Below the pieces are notes generated by a model. That model saw nothing but the letters and a program-made list of their open reading frames with translations, was not told the origin of the DNA and made no database searches. A program made the position numbers and the translations under genes. Positions 1 through 18,504 of a stretch of 64,000 nt of DNA are shown piece after piece. Source of the DNA: Salvia splendens (Eukaryota; Streptophyta; Magnoliopsida; Lamiales; Lamiaceae); assembly GCF_004379255.2 (NCBI RefSeq), contig NC_056034.1, forward strand, positions 10,046,501-10,110,500, read 5' to 3'. The first letter of the stretch is position 1. Every line of letters begins with the position of its first letter.

Positions 1-815
1 CATATGTCTCTGCAGGTGGGATTCTAGCCTATCTGATTCTTATTGCTACGGTTTTTTGGATTGGAGCGTTTGAGAATGTGGGATTTCATGAAAAGGAAGC
101 TCTTTGGAGGTATAATAGAATGCCAACTGCAGTGAGCTTGTACACATTCTGTTACTGTGGTCATGCTGTTTTCCCTACTATTTGCACTTCAATGAAAGAC
201 AAAACACAATTTCCTAAGGTATTTACTACTTATATATTCACTTAGTATAATTTTAGTGAACCCTAATATTTTTTATCCAACTCATTTTTCAGGTATTGTT
301 GGTGTAATTTGTTTTTAGTAGTGTAAGCTATGGATCAATGGCTATTATGGGATACCTAATGTATGGAGAAATTTTGATGTCACAAGTGACTTTAAATCTC
401 CCATTACAAAGCGTTGGCACAAAAATTGCAATCTACACCAACACTTATCAATCCCATTACGAAATACACCATCATTATATCTCCAATTGCAACTGCTCTC
501 GAAGAGAAGTTTGTGCAAAATAATAGTTATGGATTAAGCTTGTTAATTCGAACGGGTTTAGTGGTGTGCAGTGTTGTTATTGCGCTAATTGTACCCTTTT
601 TCGGATACGTGATGACATTTATTGGAGCGTTCCTGAGCGTGAGTGCATCCATATTATTTCCATGCCTTTGCTATGTGAAGATCAACAAAGCATCTCTAGG
701 ATTAGGGTTGGAGCTTATGTTTATTTTGGTCATTCTTATTTTTGGAATTTTTATTGCCGTCACGGGGACTTTTGTTTTCTTTAGAGACATCGTTCAACAT
801 GTTGGTATCAAATAA
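1..815 (+). pseudogene. AVT1-like vacuolar amino-acid transporter, 3' part, broken
   Basis: The window opens inside an exon (about 3-219) that encodes transporter helices and the conserved stretch TSMKDKTQFPK. An intron (220-293, gt..ag) leads to a last exon (294-815) with GSMAIMGYLMYGE and the closing helices, ending at TAA. The family (AAAP/AVT1) exports or imports neutral amino acids across the tonoplast. Two lesions are visible. An in-frame TAA at about 306-308 falls where the family has a Cys or similar residue before FVF. A 1-bp gain near 444-447 shifts the frame between KIAIYT and LINPITKYT. The frame downstream stays open for about 120 codons, so decay is recent or the copy is expressed in part. 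An alternative is that both lesions are assembly errors. The family call is firm; the exact paralogue is not. Confidence 0.82.
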
Positions 816-1249
816 TTAATATTGTATACATGGGTAGAGGATCAAGTATAATTAAACTCACTCTTTGTAAAGTCTCATGATATAGCTGTAATAAAATAGT
901 GCACCAATTTATTGTATAAACCTTATGAATATATACATACTCCCAATAATACATGTTTGGGATAATGCATTAATATATCTTGCATAAGAGACACACTTCA
1001 ATTTTAAACATATCTATATAGAGAGAGATTCAAATATTAACTCTTCGTATCTTGAGAACGTGAGAACAATTCAGTACTTCGCAAAAATCTACGATAGATG
1101 ATGCATCATTTTAAATATGAATGTAGTTTCTAGGTCGAATCCTTGGAGTGGAAAAAAATTTAATATTTTTTGAATGAATTAAAGTTAATAGACTTTTCTT
1201 ACATTTTATTTTTATTTCAATCTAAATCTGTATAGTATGATGTTGATTT
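816..1249. other. 3' flank of the AVT1-like copy, no gene seen
   Basis: AT-rich sequence that probably includes the 3' UTR and polyadenylation region of the AVT1-like copy. No coding exon, RNA gene or terminal-repeat element was recognised. Confidence 0.5.
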
Positions 1250-1800
1250 TGATTTAGTGATAAAGCTTTACGAACACTTTAGGTTCTTTTCTTTGTTTAT
1301 ATGATATTGAATAATGGTCTAGGTAAGTACTACAACTTTTCCGATAATATAATTTTTAACTTCACCTTGGTTACGAGCGGAGTTTTATACCTAAAAAGGT
1401 GAAAATATATAAATTTTCTACATGTGAGGTGCACGGATTTAATAACTTGATTTCTAAATAGATAACAAAATGCATATACATAGTTAATAGTTTAAAAAAA
1501 AGTAATACGCTATATGTCAAATGAAAATATAAATTTAACAATAAAGAATTACTACTAATAAATATAAAACGGACCGTTGACAAATGAACGTTGGACTTTT
1601 GAAATAAATATACTACAAAGTAAGTTAATAATGTCGAATCAATATTACTCCGTATTAATTTGATGATTACTAGCTTCACGTGCTGAAAAATAGAAAGTTA
1701 CATTGATTGAATTTGAAAGGAAATGGAAATAAATTTGATTGGATTGACACTTGCCATTGAAATAATAATTGACTAACATCCCATTTAAGTTTTATTTCTA
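1250..1800 (+). repeat. Ribonuclease upstream segment, copy A of a dispersed duplication
   Basis: Collinear with 42857-43260 in patches: 'gtgataaagctt' followed by 'aggttctttt', then 'caacaataaagaatta', 'cgttgacaaatg', and 'gaaataaatttgattgg' followed by 'attgactaa'. Both copies lie just upstream of T2 ribonuclease exons, so this is best read as a duplicated gene 5' region and not as a mobile element. The match was made by eye; small indels interrupt it. Confidence 0.6.
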
Positions 1801-2057
1801 ATGTAAATGTTCGTCTCTAAATATTTATTGCTTTCACATTTTCACACTATCAATTATTGTGATTCCGTAATTAAAATTCATCTAAACAAATATGCCATAA
1901 ATGATCCTATGCACATACATTATTTTTATTTCTATCCCATAAATGGTCTCAATCAAATACAAGCAATATAATGTCATTCTAGAGTTCACATTCATAGAGA
2001 ATCGTAACACTTTAATTAATTTTCATTGCCGGCATCGACCGTTTTCATTTTCATCTC

Positions 2058-2221
2058 TGCCTATAAAAGTGACAGAATTGTATCATTCAATTTAACATAT
2101 CTTAAAATGGAGAAAGCTAGTGAGACTCTTACTATTAAGTGCCTATAAAAGTGACAGAATTGTATCATTCAATTTAACATATCTCAAAATGGAGAAAGCT
2201 AGTGAGACTCTTACTATTAAG
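2058..2221 (+). repeat. Two 82-bp tandem copies of TATA box plus start codon
   Basis: Copy 1 is 2058-2139 and copy 2 is 2140-2221; I see only a c/t difference in the stretch just before the ATG. Each copy holds CTATAAAAG, a short leader, and an ATG followed by ten codons. In copy 1 the frame runs into the second TATA box and stops at once, giving a short upstream ORF. Only the second ATG (2189) continues into the ribonuclease signal-peptide exon. Confidence 0.9.
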
Positions 2222-2293
2222 TTCTTGCTCTTACAATACCTCTTTGCGTTTTCTATAGCTCAAGATTTTGATTTCTTCTACTTCGTTCAGCAG
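2189..2293 (+). pseudogene. T2 ribonuclease, isolated first exon
   Basis: The 35 codons read as a hydrophobic secretion signal followed by AQDFDFFYFVQQ, the mature N-terminus typical of plant T2/S-like ribonucleases (secreted or vacuolar RNA-degrading enzymes). A gt donor follows at 2294 exactly where this family has its first intron. No exon 2 (HGLWPNY, WxKHGTC) is found downstream before the MIRO gene begins at 2875. The exon is therefore orphaned, and a repeat-like segment begins about 65 bp later. The missing exons resemble those at 43283-44101, but that copy has its own upstream segment, so the two are separate truncated paralogues. Confidence 0.8.
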
Positions 2294-2357
2294 GTAATAA
2301 TCGTAGCCCAATTCTTTACATCACAAATTCGTGAATGGTATACTTGTTGTGACAAAT

Positions 2358-2645
2358 AGGGCAATTGTGTAATCGACAAACGAAAGAACGTAAAGAGACA
2401 CAGAATTTACGTGGTTCGTCAATTGGCTACATCCACGGGCAAGAACGGAGAACAAATTGTATTATGACTGCAGTTACAAATTTCAGATCTAAGATCACGA
2501 TCACACAATTATGTGCTCTACTCACATATAAATAGATACACATGAGATCCTATCCTAATTCGGAAAAATAGTCGTATCCCAATTAGGAAGCATAATTCTA
2601 TCCCAATTAGGAAACAAATTCAAGGCATACTAACAATACTTTTAA
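2358..2645. repeat. Probable LTR/TRIM-like repeat fragment
   Basis: Contains the string 'aatttacgtggttcgtcaat' followed by 'ggctacatccacggg', a pattern I associate with terminal regions of plant LTR/TRIM elements, and a run of 'cccaattagga' repeats. No clear ends or target duplication were found. It sits where the ribonuclease first intron should continue, so it may mark the breakpoint of that gene. Confidence 0.35.
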
Positions 2646-2874
2646 AATGTAGTTGAATTATAACGTTATGATTTTAATTTAGTGGCCCGGATCATATATC
2701 TTTATATGTATATTTATATATGTGTGTGTGTGCATTTTTCTGATTGCTATTGTCGACTGTTAAATTTGGGGAAGTTCTTCAATTAATCACAAGAAGCTCC
2801 GTGCACCTACATGAGTATTTAATCTCCGATTCTCCATCTCTGATTCGATTCCTCGCGTGCGGCGGTGATTGTAA

Positions 2875-12091
<9,217 letters not shown>

Positions 12092-13338
12092 GAGGGGGAT
12101 AGCAAGAGTCCCATCTGCAACACTTCATTTTGGTGGATGTTCTTATCCTTTATTTTTTAATTTAATTATATTTGGATAAGTTAGATATATGACCTCTTGC
12201 TGAAAATTTATGTTGCCATTTTTTCCATTCTTTGATAAAAAAGCTGTAATGGGGTTTTATTTTTAAGGTTTGACTCGTTTGAAGAAATGACAAACTATGA
12301 AACTCTCGTTTTTTTTATATATAAATGTCACATTATTATAACATAATGCATCATATTTCTGAGTATACTACATATGTAGGCAGATATGACCATAAACCAT
12401 ACACAGATAAAATACTCAATTTCTAACCAGTGTCACTTTTCATATATTTTAAAGTTCCGTTTTACATTAAACAACAAAAAAAAAAAAGGAGATGATATTT
12501 GACTTGAGATGCACTCCATATGGTAACCAGTAGTCATCAAAAGTTCTTAAAATAAGGAAACGTGTGTATACGTTAAAACGACAGTGTAACAACCAACCGC
12601 CTCTGCGTTAATTTTGGATATTACCAAACGATTTCAATTGAATTATTCATTATTGCCGATAAAATTTTTCTTGAATTATATATATGGGGCTTTATTATAT
12701 TCATTTCAAAATTAATTCCACCATCCTTATCATCCTTAATTGGTTGGTACAGAATGTGACGCAAAATTAGTTTTGACCCCTGAATTGTGACGTTCTCTGT
12801 AACAAAATTATATTTTATAATATCAGAAAATTATTTGATTTATAAATCTTGCCATTTTCTATGCAACAAATTAATCTTGTATAACTATATGTAGCAGTAT
12901 ACTAATTTAATTTCGGATAATTTTACTAAGATAAGTATAATATAGTAACCAATAATCCATAAAGTATAAACCTGACATGAATAAAATGAATCTAGAAATT
13001 CCACGTTTGACTTGAAGCAAAATCTCTTATACTTCAAATTATGTTTTCTAGAAGTGAAACATTAAATATATAAATACCGACAAATATTATCCTATATTGA
13101 AAATATATTTTTTTTTAATATGTCTCAACCAATATAACATGTTACTAAAAAATTAGTAATAGAAATTCGTTTATTTCTACTTTATGCTCACTTGCCCTTA
13201 TTTTATTTTCTCCATCTAACTCAAAATAAAATTACATAAACTTCAGCGCCGCTCAAGAAAATAGTCACTTTTTTAGACGAAAGGAGTAGTTTTATGTGAG
13301 CTCGTGAGAACCACTTCATTTAGTTCATGTAACCATTA
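12092..13338. other. MIRO 3' flank and AT-rich spacer, no gene
   Basis: Contains the MIRO 3' UTR and AT-rich DNA. Around 13120-13270 there is a MITE-like remnant ('attcgtttatttctacttta', 'ttttctccatctaactc') resembling 58140-58215. No ORF is supported. Confidence 0.5.
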
Positions 13339-15285
13339 GAGCATCTCCAATGGCGGCGAGCGGACAGGCTAGCCGATTCCCGGCACTGGCCGGTCCACTC
13401 ACCGAACCATTAGAACCGGCGAGCGCCATTTCGGTGAAAAAATCGGTGACCCGACGCCAATTTTCGAGCGCTGGCCGATCCGCTCGCCGGTCGGCTGGCC
13501 GCCATTGCAGGCTCCCGATCAGCGAGCGATTGGGCAGCTCAATTTTTTTTTAAAATTTTTCGAAACACTATATATACACGATTTGCACGTCATTTTCATT
13601 CGCACCACTTGTTTTAACGAGTTTTCTCTCCATCTTAATTTCTGTACAAGAGCAACAACGTGAAATGAGTAACACGGGTGGTAGTAGTGGTGGTAGTGGT
13701 GGGGATGCTGAGGAGTACGAACGGCAATTGAACGAAGAGTTGGAGGCCTATACATCCCCCGAGATAAATCGGTTGATACAAAGGGCCTTGCAGCCCGCGG
13801 TACCTCGACCTCCACCCGTTGTCCACCGATGAGCAGTGATTGATCGGGATCACGTAGATGCACATCAGCGGCTATATGAAGACTACTTTGCGGAGGAGCC
13901 GCGGTTTGGGGCGCCTCTTTTCAGGCGGCGTTTTAGGATGCGTAGGGCAGTGTTTATGCGTATCGTTGATGCTTTGGAGTGTCGATATTTGTGTTTCCGG
14001 TTCAGGTACGATGCGGCTGGCAGACCCGTCCACACACCTATACAAAAGTGCACTGCGGCAATCAGGCAGTTGGCCTATGGAGGCGCGTCAGACATGTGGG
14101 ACAAGTACCTCCACATCGGTGAGACGACTGCCCTGGATTGTCTGAAGTATTTCTGTCAAGGCGTCATTGAAATATTCCGGGATCAGTATCTTCGAAGCCC
14201 TACCCCTGAAGAGTGCCAGGATCTGATGCAGATGCACGGGGAGAAGCATGGGTTCCCCGGGATGTTGGGCAACATAGATTGTATGCATTGGGAGTGGAAG
14301 AATTGCCCCTCTGCCTGGAAAGGGTTCTACACGACCGACTACAAGGGAAAGAATCCCACGATGATCCTCGAGGCCGTAGCTGATTACCGACTGTGGATTT
14401 GACATGCATATTTTGGGGTAGCCGGGTCGAACAACGACCTCAACGTCCTCAACTCGTCGCCCCTTTTCAACGAGCAGTGCCGGGGCGTCAGTTCGACCAT
14501 TAGTTTTATCGCCAACGGGAACCAGCATGATATGAGCTACTACTTGGCGGATGAGATATACCCTAGGTGGCCCGTCTTTGTGAAGACGATCAGAAGGCGC
14601 ATCAGATGAGAGGAATACCTACTTTGCGGAACGGCAGGAGTCGGCGCGCAAGGACGTGGGGCGCGCATTTGGTGTGCTCCAGTCTCGATGGGCGGCAATT
14701 AGGGGTCCAACGCGTTTGTGGCATGTCGACTGCATTGCTGATATAATGTACGCATGTATTATCATGCACAACATGATTGTCGAAGATGAAGGTGTACAAT
14801 TGACTAGTTGGGCCAATGACGATGCTAATGAAGCCGACCCAAGCCACGGCGTGGCCGCCCCCAACGTACGAAGAGGGGTACCTCACGATGAAGTCGGCCG
14901 CCTCAAGGCACATGCCTACATGCGTCAAGTGGATGCTCATATTCGACTCCAAAATGATTTAATTGAAGAGTTGTGGGCGCGGAGGACTGCACGTCGTTAG
15001 ATTTTTTTTAATTAATGTAATTTTTTTAATTAATGTACTTTTTTTTAATTTAAATATTATTATTGAATTTTTCCGTATCTGTGTTGTAAATTTAATTCCG
15101 TATTTTGTGTGATTGTTAATTATTTGTTTCTTATAATTTTGTTTATTGTGGCTAGCCTATTACTAGCCTATTGCTTGTCCAGTTGTTTGTCCTAATGATG
15201 TAGCAGGATGAGTTTTAGTCCTGATGATGTGGTAGGAGGAGTTTGTGGCTAGCCTATGGCTGACCTATTAGTATTGTGGATGCTC
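13339..15285 (+). mobile_element. PIF/Harbinger-type element H2, transposase only
   Basis: The left end is GAGCATCTCCAATGG and the right end is the complement of GAGCATCCACAATAC, with TTA on both sides (13336-13338, 15286-15288). The length is 1947 bp. A CTATATATAC box and a leader of about 100 bp closely match the leaders of the ORF1-only elements H4 and H7. The 3' trailer has 'gatgtggtaggagga' and 'ggctagcctat' motifs also seen in H4, H5 and H7. It encodes only a transposase, which is broken. Confidence 0.88.
13665..15000 (+). pseudogene. PIF/Harbinger DDE transposase, three lesions
   Basis: The frame from ATG 13665 starts with a Gly/Ser-rich leader, then a helix region (FRRRFRMRRAVFMRIVDAL), and the nuclease core with GNIDCMHWEW (first catalytic Asp), GVAGSNNDLNVL (second Asp region) and a C-terminal AFGVLQSRWAAI block. 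These are hallmarks of the DDE_Tnp_4/HARBI1-like family, which cuts at TWA sites. Lesions: TGA at 13830-13832, TGA at 14400-14402 where Trp is expected before HAYFG, and a frame change near 14608. The reading frame is otherwise recognisable over about 440 codons, so inactivation is fairly recent. Confidence 0.9.
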
Positions 15286-15558
15286 TTATTGGTTGTCTTA
15301 CTTATGATTTCAATACCTCAAAATTATATTGACATTAAAAATTCTAAAATTACTAAAAAGAAAATCCAAGTTCAATTTATTCACTCTACAAATTCAATAT
15401 ATGAATAAAATAATAAATCAAACTTAGATTTTTATTTAGCATTTTATAAAAAAAATAGTGTCAAAACAATTTTTAGATAGTAATCAAAAGAAAAATATAA
15501 AACAAAATAAATAACTTAAAAATAATCGAGATTGGTGCTCGCGCTACTTATAGCATAA

Positions 15559-16056
15559 GAGCATCTCCTATGGCGCCCCTCCGGTAGGACGTCCGGTCGG
15601 ACACCGGGAAGGGCGACGGGACGTCCGCCGTTGGGAGGTCGGAGGTCGGATACGGACGTCCCGTGAGGACGTCGGGTGTCCTCGGACGTCCCGGGGACGG
15701 GCGGGTGGACGGGCGCCACTGTGGCGAAGGTCGGACGTCCCGGTCGGACGTCCGATATTTGATTTTTTTTTTTTAAATTCTATATATACGGCTCGTTGAA
15801 CTTCATTTCATTTGCACCACTTGTGTTAACAAGTTTCTCTCTTCTTTTACTACAAATTTCATTTCTACAAATTAAATTATTGTGATTTTTTTAATTGCGG
15901 GATGTCCTAGTGGGAAGGGCGATGGGAAGGGCGGATATGCAGGGGATGTCCTAGTGATGTGGCAGTGGGGTGGGATGTCCTAGTGACGTGGCAGGAGGTG
16001 TTTTTGGGATGTCCTAGTGGATGTCCGAGTGGGATGTCCGCCCACTGGAGATGCTC
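15559..16056 (+). mobile_element. Short deletion derivative H3 of the H1 family
   Basis: The ends are GAGCATCTCC and GGAGATGCTC, with TAA target duplications at 15556-15558 and 16057-16059. The length is 498 bp. It keeps the GGACGTCC-rich head and the 'ctatatatacggctcgttga' leader of H1, then jumps directly to the H1 tail ('attgcgggatgtcctagtgg'), so the whole ORF1 has been deleted. This is a MITE in the making. Confidence 0.88.
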
Positions 16057-16086
16057 TAACATATCTCTACATATTAATAAATCAAA

Positions 16087-17204
16087 GAGTAAAGGCCAAA
16101 ATTGGTCCTGAACATATAGCCATTTTACGATTTTGGTCCTAAACATTATCTTTTGGATTTTTTGGTCCTGCACATATGGACATTTGATCATTTTGGTCCT
16201 GCACATATGGAAATTTGATCATTTTGGTCCCCCGTCAACATTTTCGTTAAAAACTAACGGTCAACATTATCTTTTGGATTTTTTGGTCCTGCACATATGG
16301 ATATTTGATCATTTTGGTCCTGCACATATGGAATTTTGATCATTTTGGTCCTCCGTCAACATTTTCGTTAAAAACTAACGGTCAACGGCCGATTTTTGAC
16401 TAAAACAATGGGTTGGGTCGGGTCGTGTTTGGGTCGGGTTTGGGTTACACGTTAAGAAAAAAAATAATTATTTTTTATTAATTAAAAAATTATAAAACTT
16501 TAATTTTTAGTTATTTTTGTTGATTAAAAATATTATAACGACTAAAACATGATGTTATTATACGATTTAAACATGATATTACACAATAAAATAAAAAATT
16601 ACCAAATTAAAATAATCATTTTTTAATCAAAATAATAAAATTAAAGTATATTAATATTAAATCTATATAATAAAATTAAATAATTAAAAAATTATTTTTA
16701 ATAAAATCTAAGCATAATATTTTCTTCAAATTCATGAAAAAATTAATTAAAAATACTATACTTTAATTTTATTAATTAAAAAATATTAATTAATTTTTTA
16801 AGAATATTATGCTTAGATTTTAACGAAAATATTATGCTTAGATTTTAAGAAAATATTATTTTTTTCTTAACGTATAACTCAAACCCGACCCAAACACGAC
16901 CCGACCCAACCCATTGTTTTAGTCAAAAATCGGCCGTTGACCGTTAGTTTTTAACGAAAATGTTGACGGAGGACCAAAATGATCAAAATTTCATATGTGC
17001 AGGACCAAAATGATCAAATGTCCATATGTGCAGGACCAAAAAATCCAAAAGATAATGTTGACCGTTAGTTTTTAACGGAAATATTGACGGAGGACCAAAA
17101 TGATCAAATGTCCATATGTGCAGGACCAAAAAATCTAAAAGATAATGTTTAGGACCAAAATCGTAAAATGGCTATATGTTCAGGACCAATTTTGGCCTTT
17201 ACTC
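16087..17204. mobile_element. Mutator-type foldback MITE
   Basis: Long inverted arms start GAGTAAAGGCCAAAATTGG at both ends and are flanked by a perfect 9-bp duplication TAAATCAAA (16078-16086, 17205-17213), the Mutator hallmark. The arms contain repeated 'ggtcctgcacatatgg' and 'aaaactaacggtcaac' units and a 'gggtcgggtttgggtta' block near the centre. Almost the whole 1118 bp can fold on itself. No ORF of note. Confidence 0.88.
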
Positions 17205-17213
17205 TAAATCAAA

Positions 17214-18504
17214 CCTTATCTGAATTTTGAATAATTCACTTTAATTTCCACGCTGCCAACCTAAGAAAACACAACACATATCACATGCTTTTACTTTTTT
17301 CCACGACGAACTACAAATCTTGCTCCCTTTCGGTCCGGTTCCTATTTTTTACGGCTCTTTTCTTTCCGAAATCAAAGTCTGTAGCAGCAGTCAAGCAAGC
17401 TGACATAATTAATGCCATTTTAATGATAAGAAGAAGTCAATTAGCCTTCAATTACATCTTAATTTCAACCAAACCAAGTATAACTAGTCTACCAAAGCAG
17501 CAGGCACCAACTTTGAAGTTGAGTTTCAGCCTAAACTAAAATCATCTGCTTCCTTCACTTTCTCGCTCTAAAACAAGGCTGCGTGTTGCGGTAAGGATCG
17601 CTTTAAGATTATTTTTTGAGGCAATGTACTGATTTTCACGTTGTAACGCTTTTTAAGCAGGAATTGTGGCTTTTCTTGTTTTGTATTTTGGTGTGGGGGT
17701 GGCATTTAGTGCATTGCATTTAGATCTGTAAAGTTGTCGGTGTTGATTTCCATGTGTTTTTGTGGAGGGATATGGATGGTGAAATACTGGAGGCTTGTGG
17801 TGGTGGTGTTTTGGGTCGATTGGAAAGTTTATTGAGTTGCTAAATAGAATTTTCGAGTTTTAGTTGTTGGGAACTGCCATGCGGGTTTTGGTTATTCGTA
17901 GTCATTTTTATGTGATTTCTGTGTGGAGATTATGATTATGATTATAATTAATTCAGGTTTGAAATCGAGATCTGCGTTTGGAGACTGCAGTCAATTTGTG
18001 TTTTTGATTTTTTATTAGGATCTAGAAATCTAGGTGCAAGTTATAAATTTTGTTAGTTTATGTTTCTGTCCATTAATTGGTGTGATTCCACTTGATAATA
18101 ATCTCTATAACTTTTTTTTTCTTGAATGCTGGCTTATAAAGTACTCCTAAAACTTTGCTTCCGTGCGTTGTAGTGAGTTCAGAAGCGTTTGCATCAAATG
18201 TTTGATGAACTTCTGCTTTCGGGCGTTGTAGTGAGTTCAGAAGCACTTGCATCAAATGTTTGATGAACTGCTTCTTTCGGGTGTTGTAGTGAGTTTGGAA
18301 GCACTTGCATCTATTGTTTGTGGTATTGCCAAGAGTCGAAACTGTTTGTTTGTTACTTTGAGTGCTGCTGATATAAAGTGTTAGGACTTTCTGAATTTGG
18401 TTGGAATACCTAAATGAGTTTGTTGAAGGGGTCGAATTTTTACTTGTAGTTATCCTGGTTCCGCGGAGTTCATTGGTATGTAGGCTCACCATTAATGAGC
18501 AGAG
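17214..18504 (+). promoter_or_regulatory. GALT1 upstream region and probable 5' leader with intron
   Basis: Pyrimidine-rich sequence around 17540-17585 followed by 'gcggtaagga' looks like a non-coding first exon with a gt donor near 17591. Sequence just before the start codon, ending 'attaatgagcag', offers an acceptor. The intron assignment is an inference. It also holds the tandem repeat at 18156-18322. Confidence 0.4.
18156..18322. repeat. Three tandem copies of a 55-60 bp unit upstream of GALT1
   Basis: Units share 'gttgtagtgagttcagaagc' and 'ttgcatcaaatgtttgatga'; the latter has a self-complementary core. Copies start near 18158, 18212 and 18270, and the third is the most diverged. The array lies 180 bp before the GALT1 start codon, in the presumed leader intron. 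Confidence 0.85.

Noticed and set aside
414..815. Independent 133-codon gene starting at 414
   Set aside because: It is the shifted 3' frame of the AVT1-like last exon; the ATG is accidental.
1371..1679. 102-codon minus ORF
   Set aside because: Lies in the duplicated ribonuclease upstream segment; Leu/Phe-rich from AT-rich DNA, no family.
18073..18492. 139-codon minus ORF upstream of GALT1
   Set aside because: It exists because of the three tandem repeats; periodic residues mirror the repeat and there is no family resemblance.
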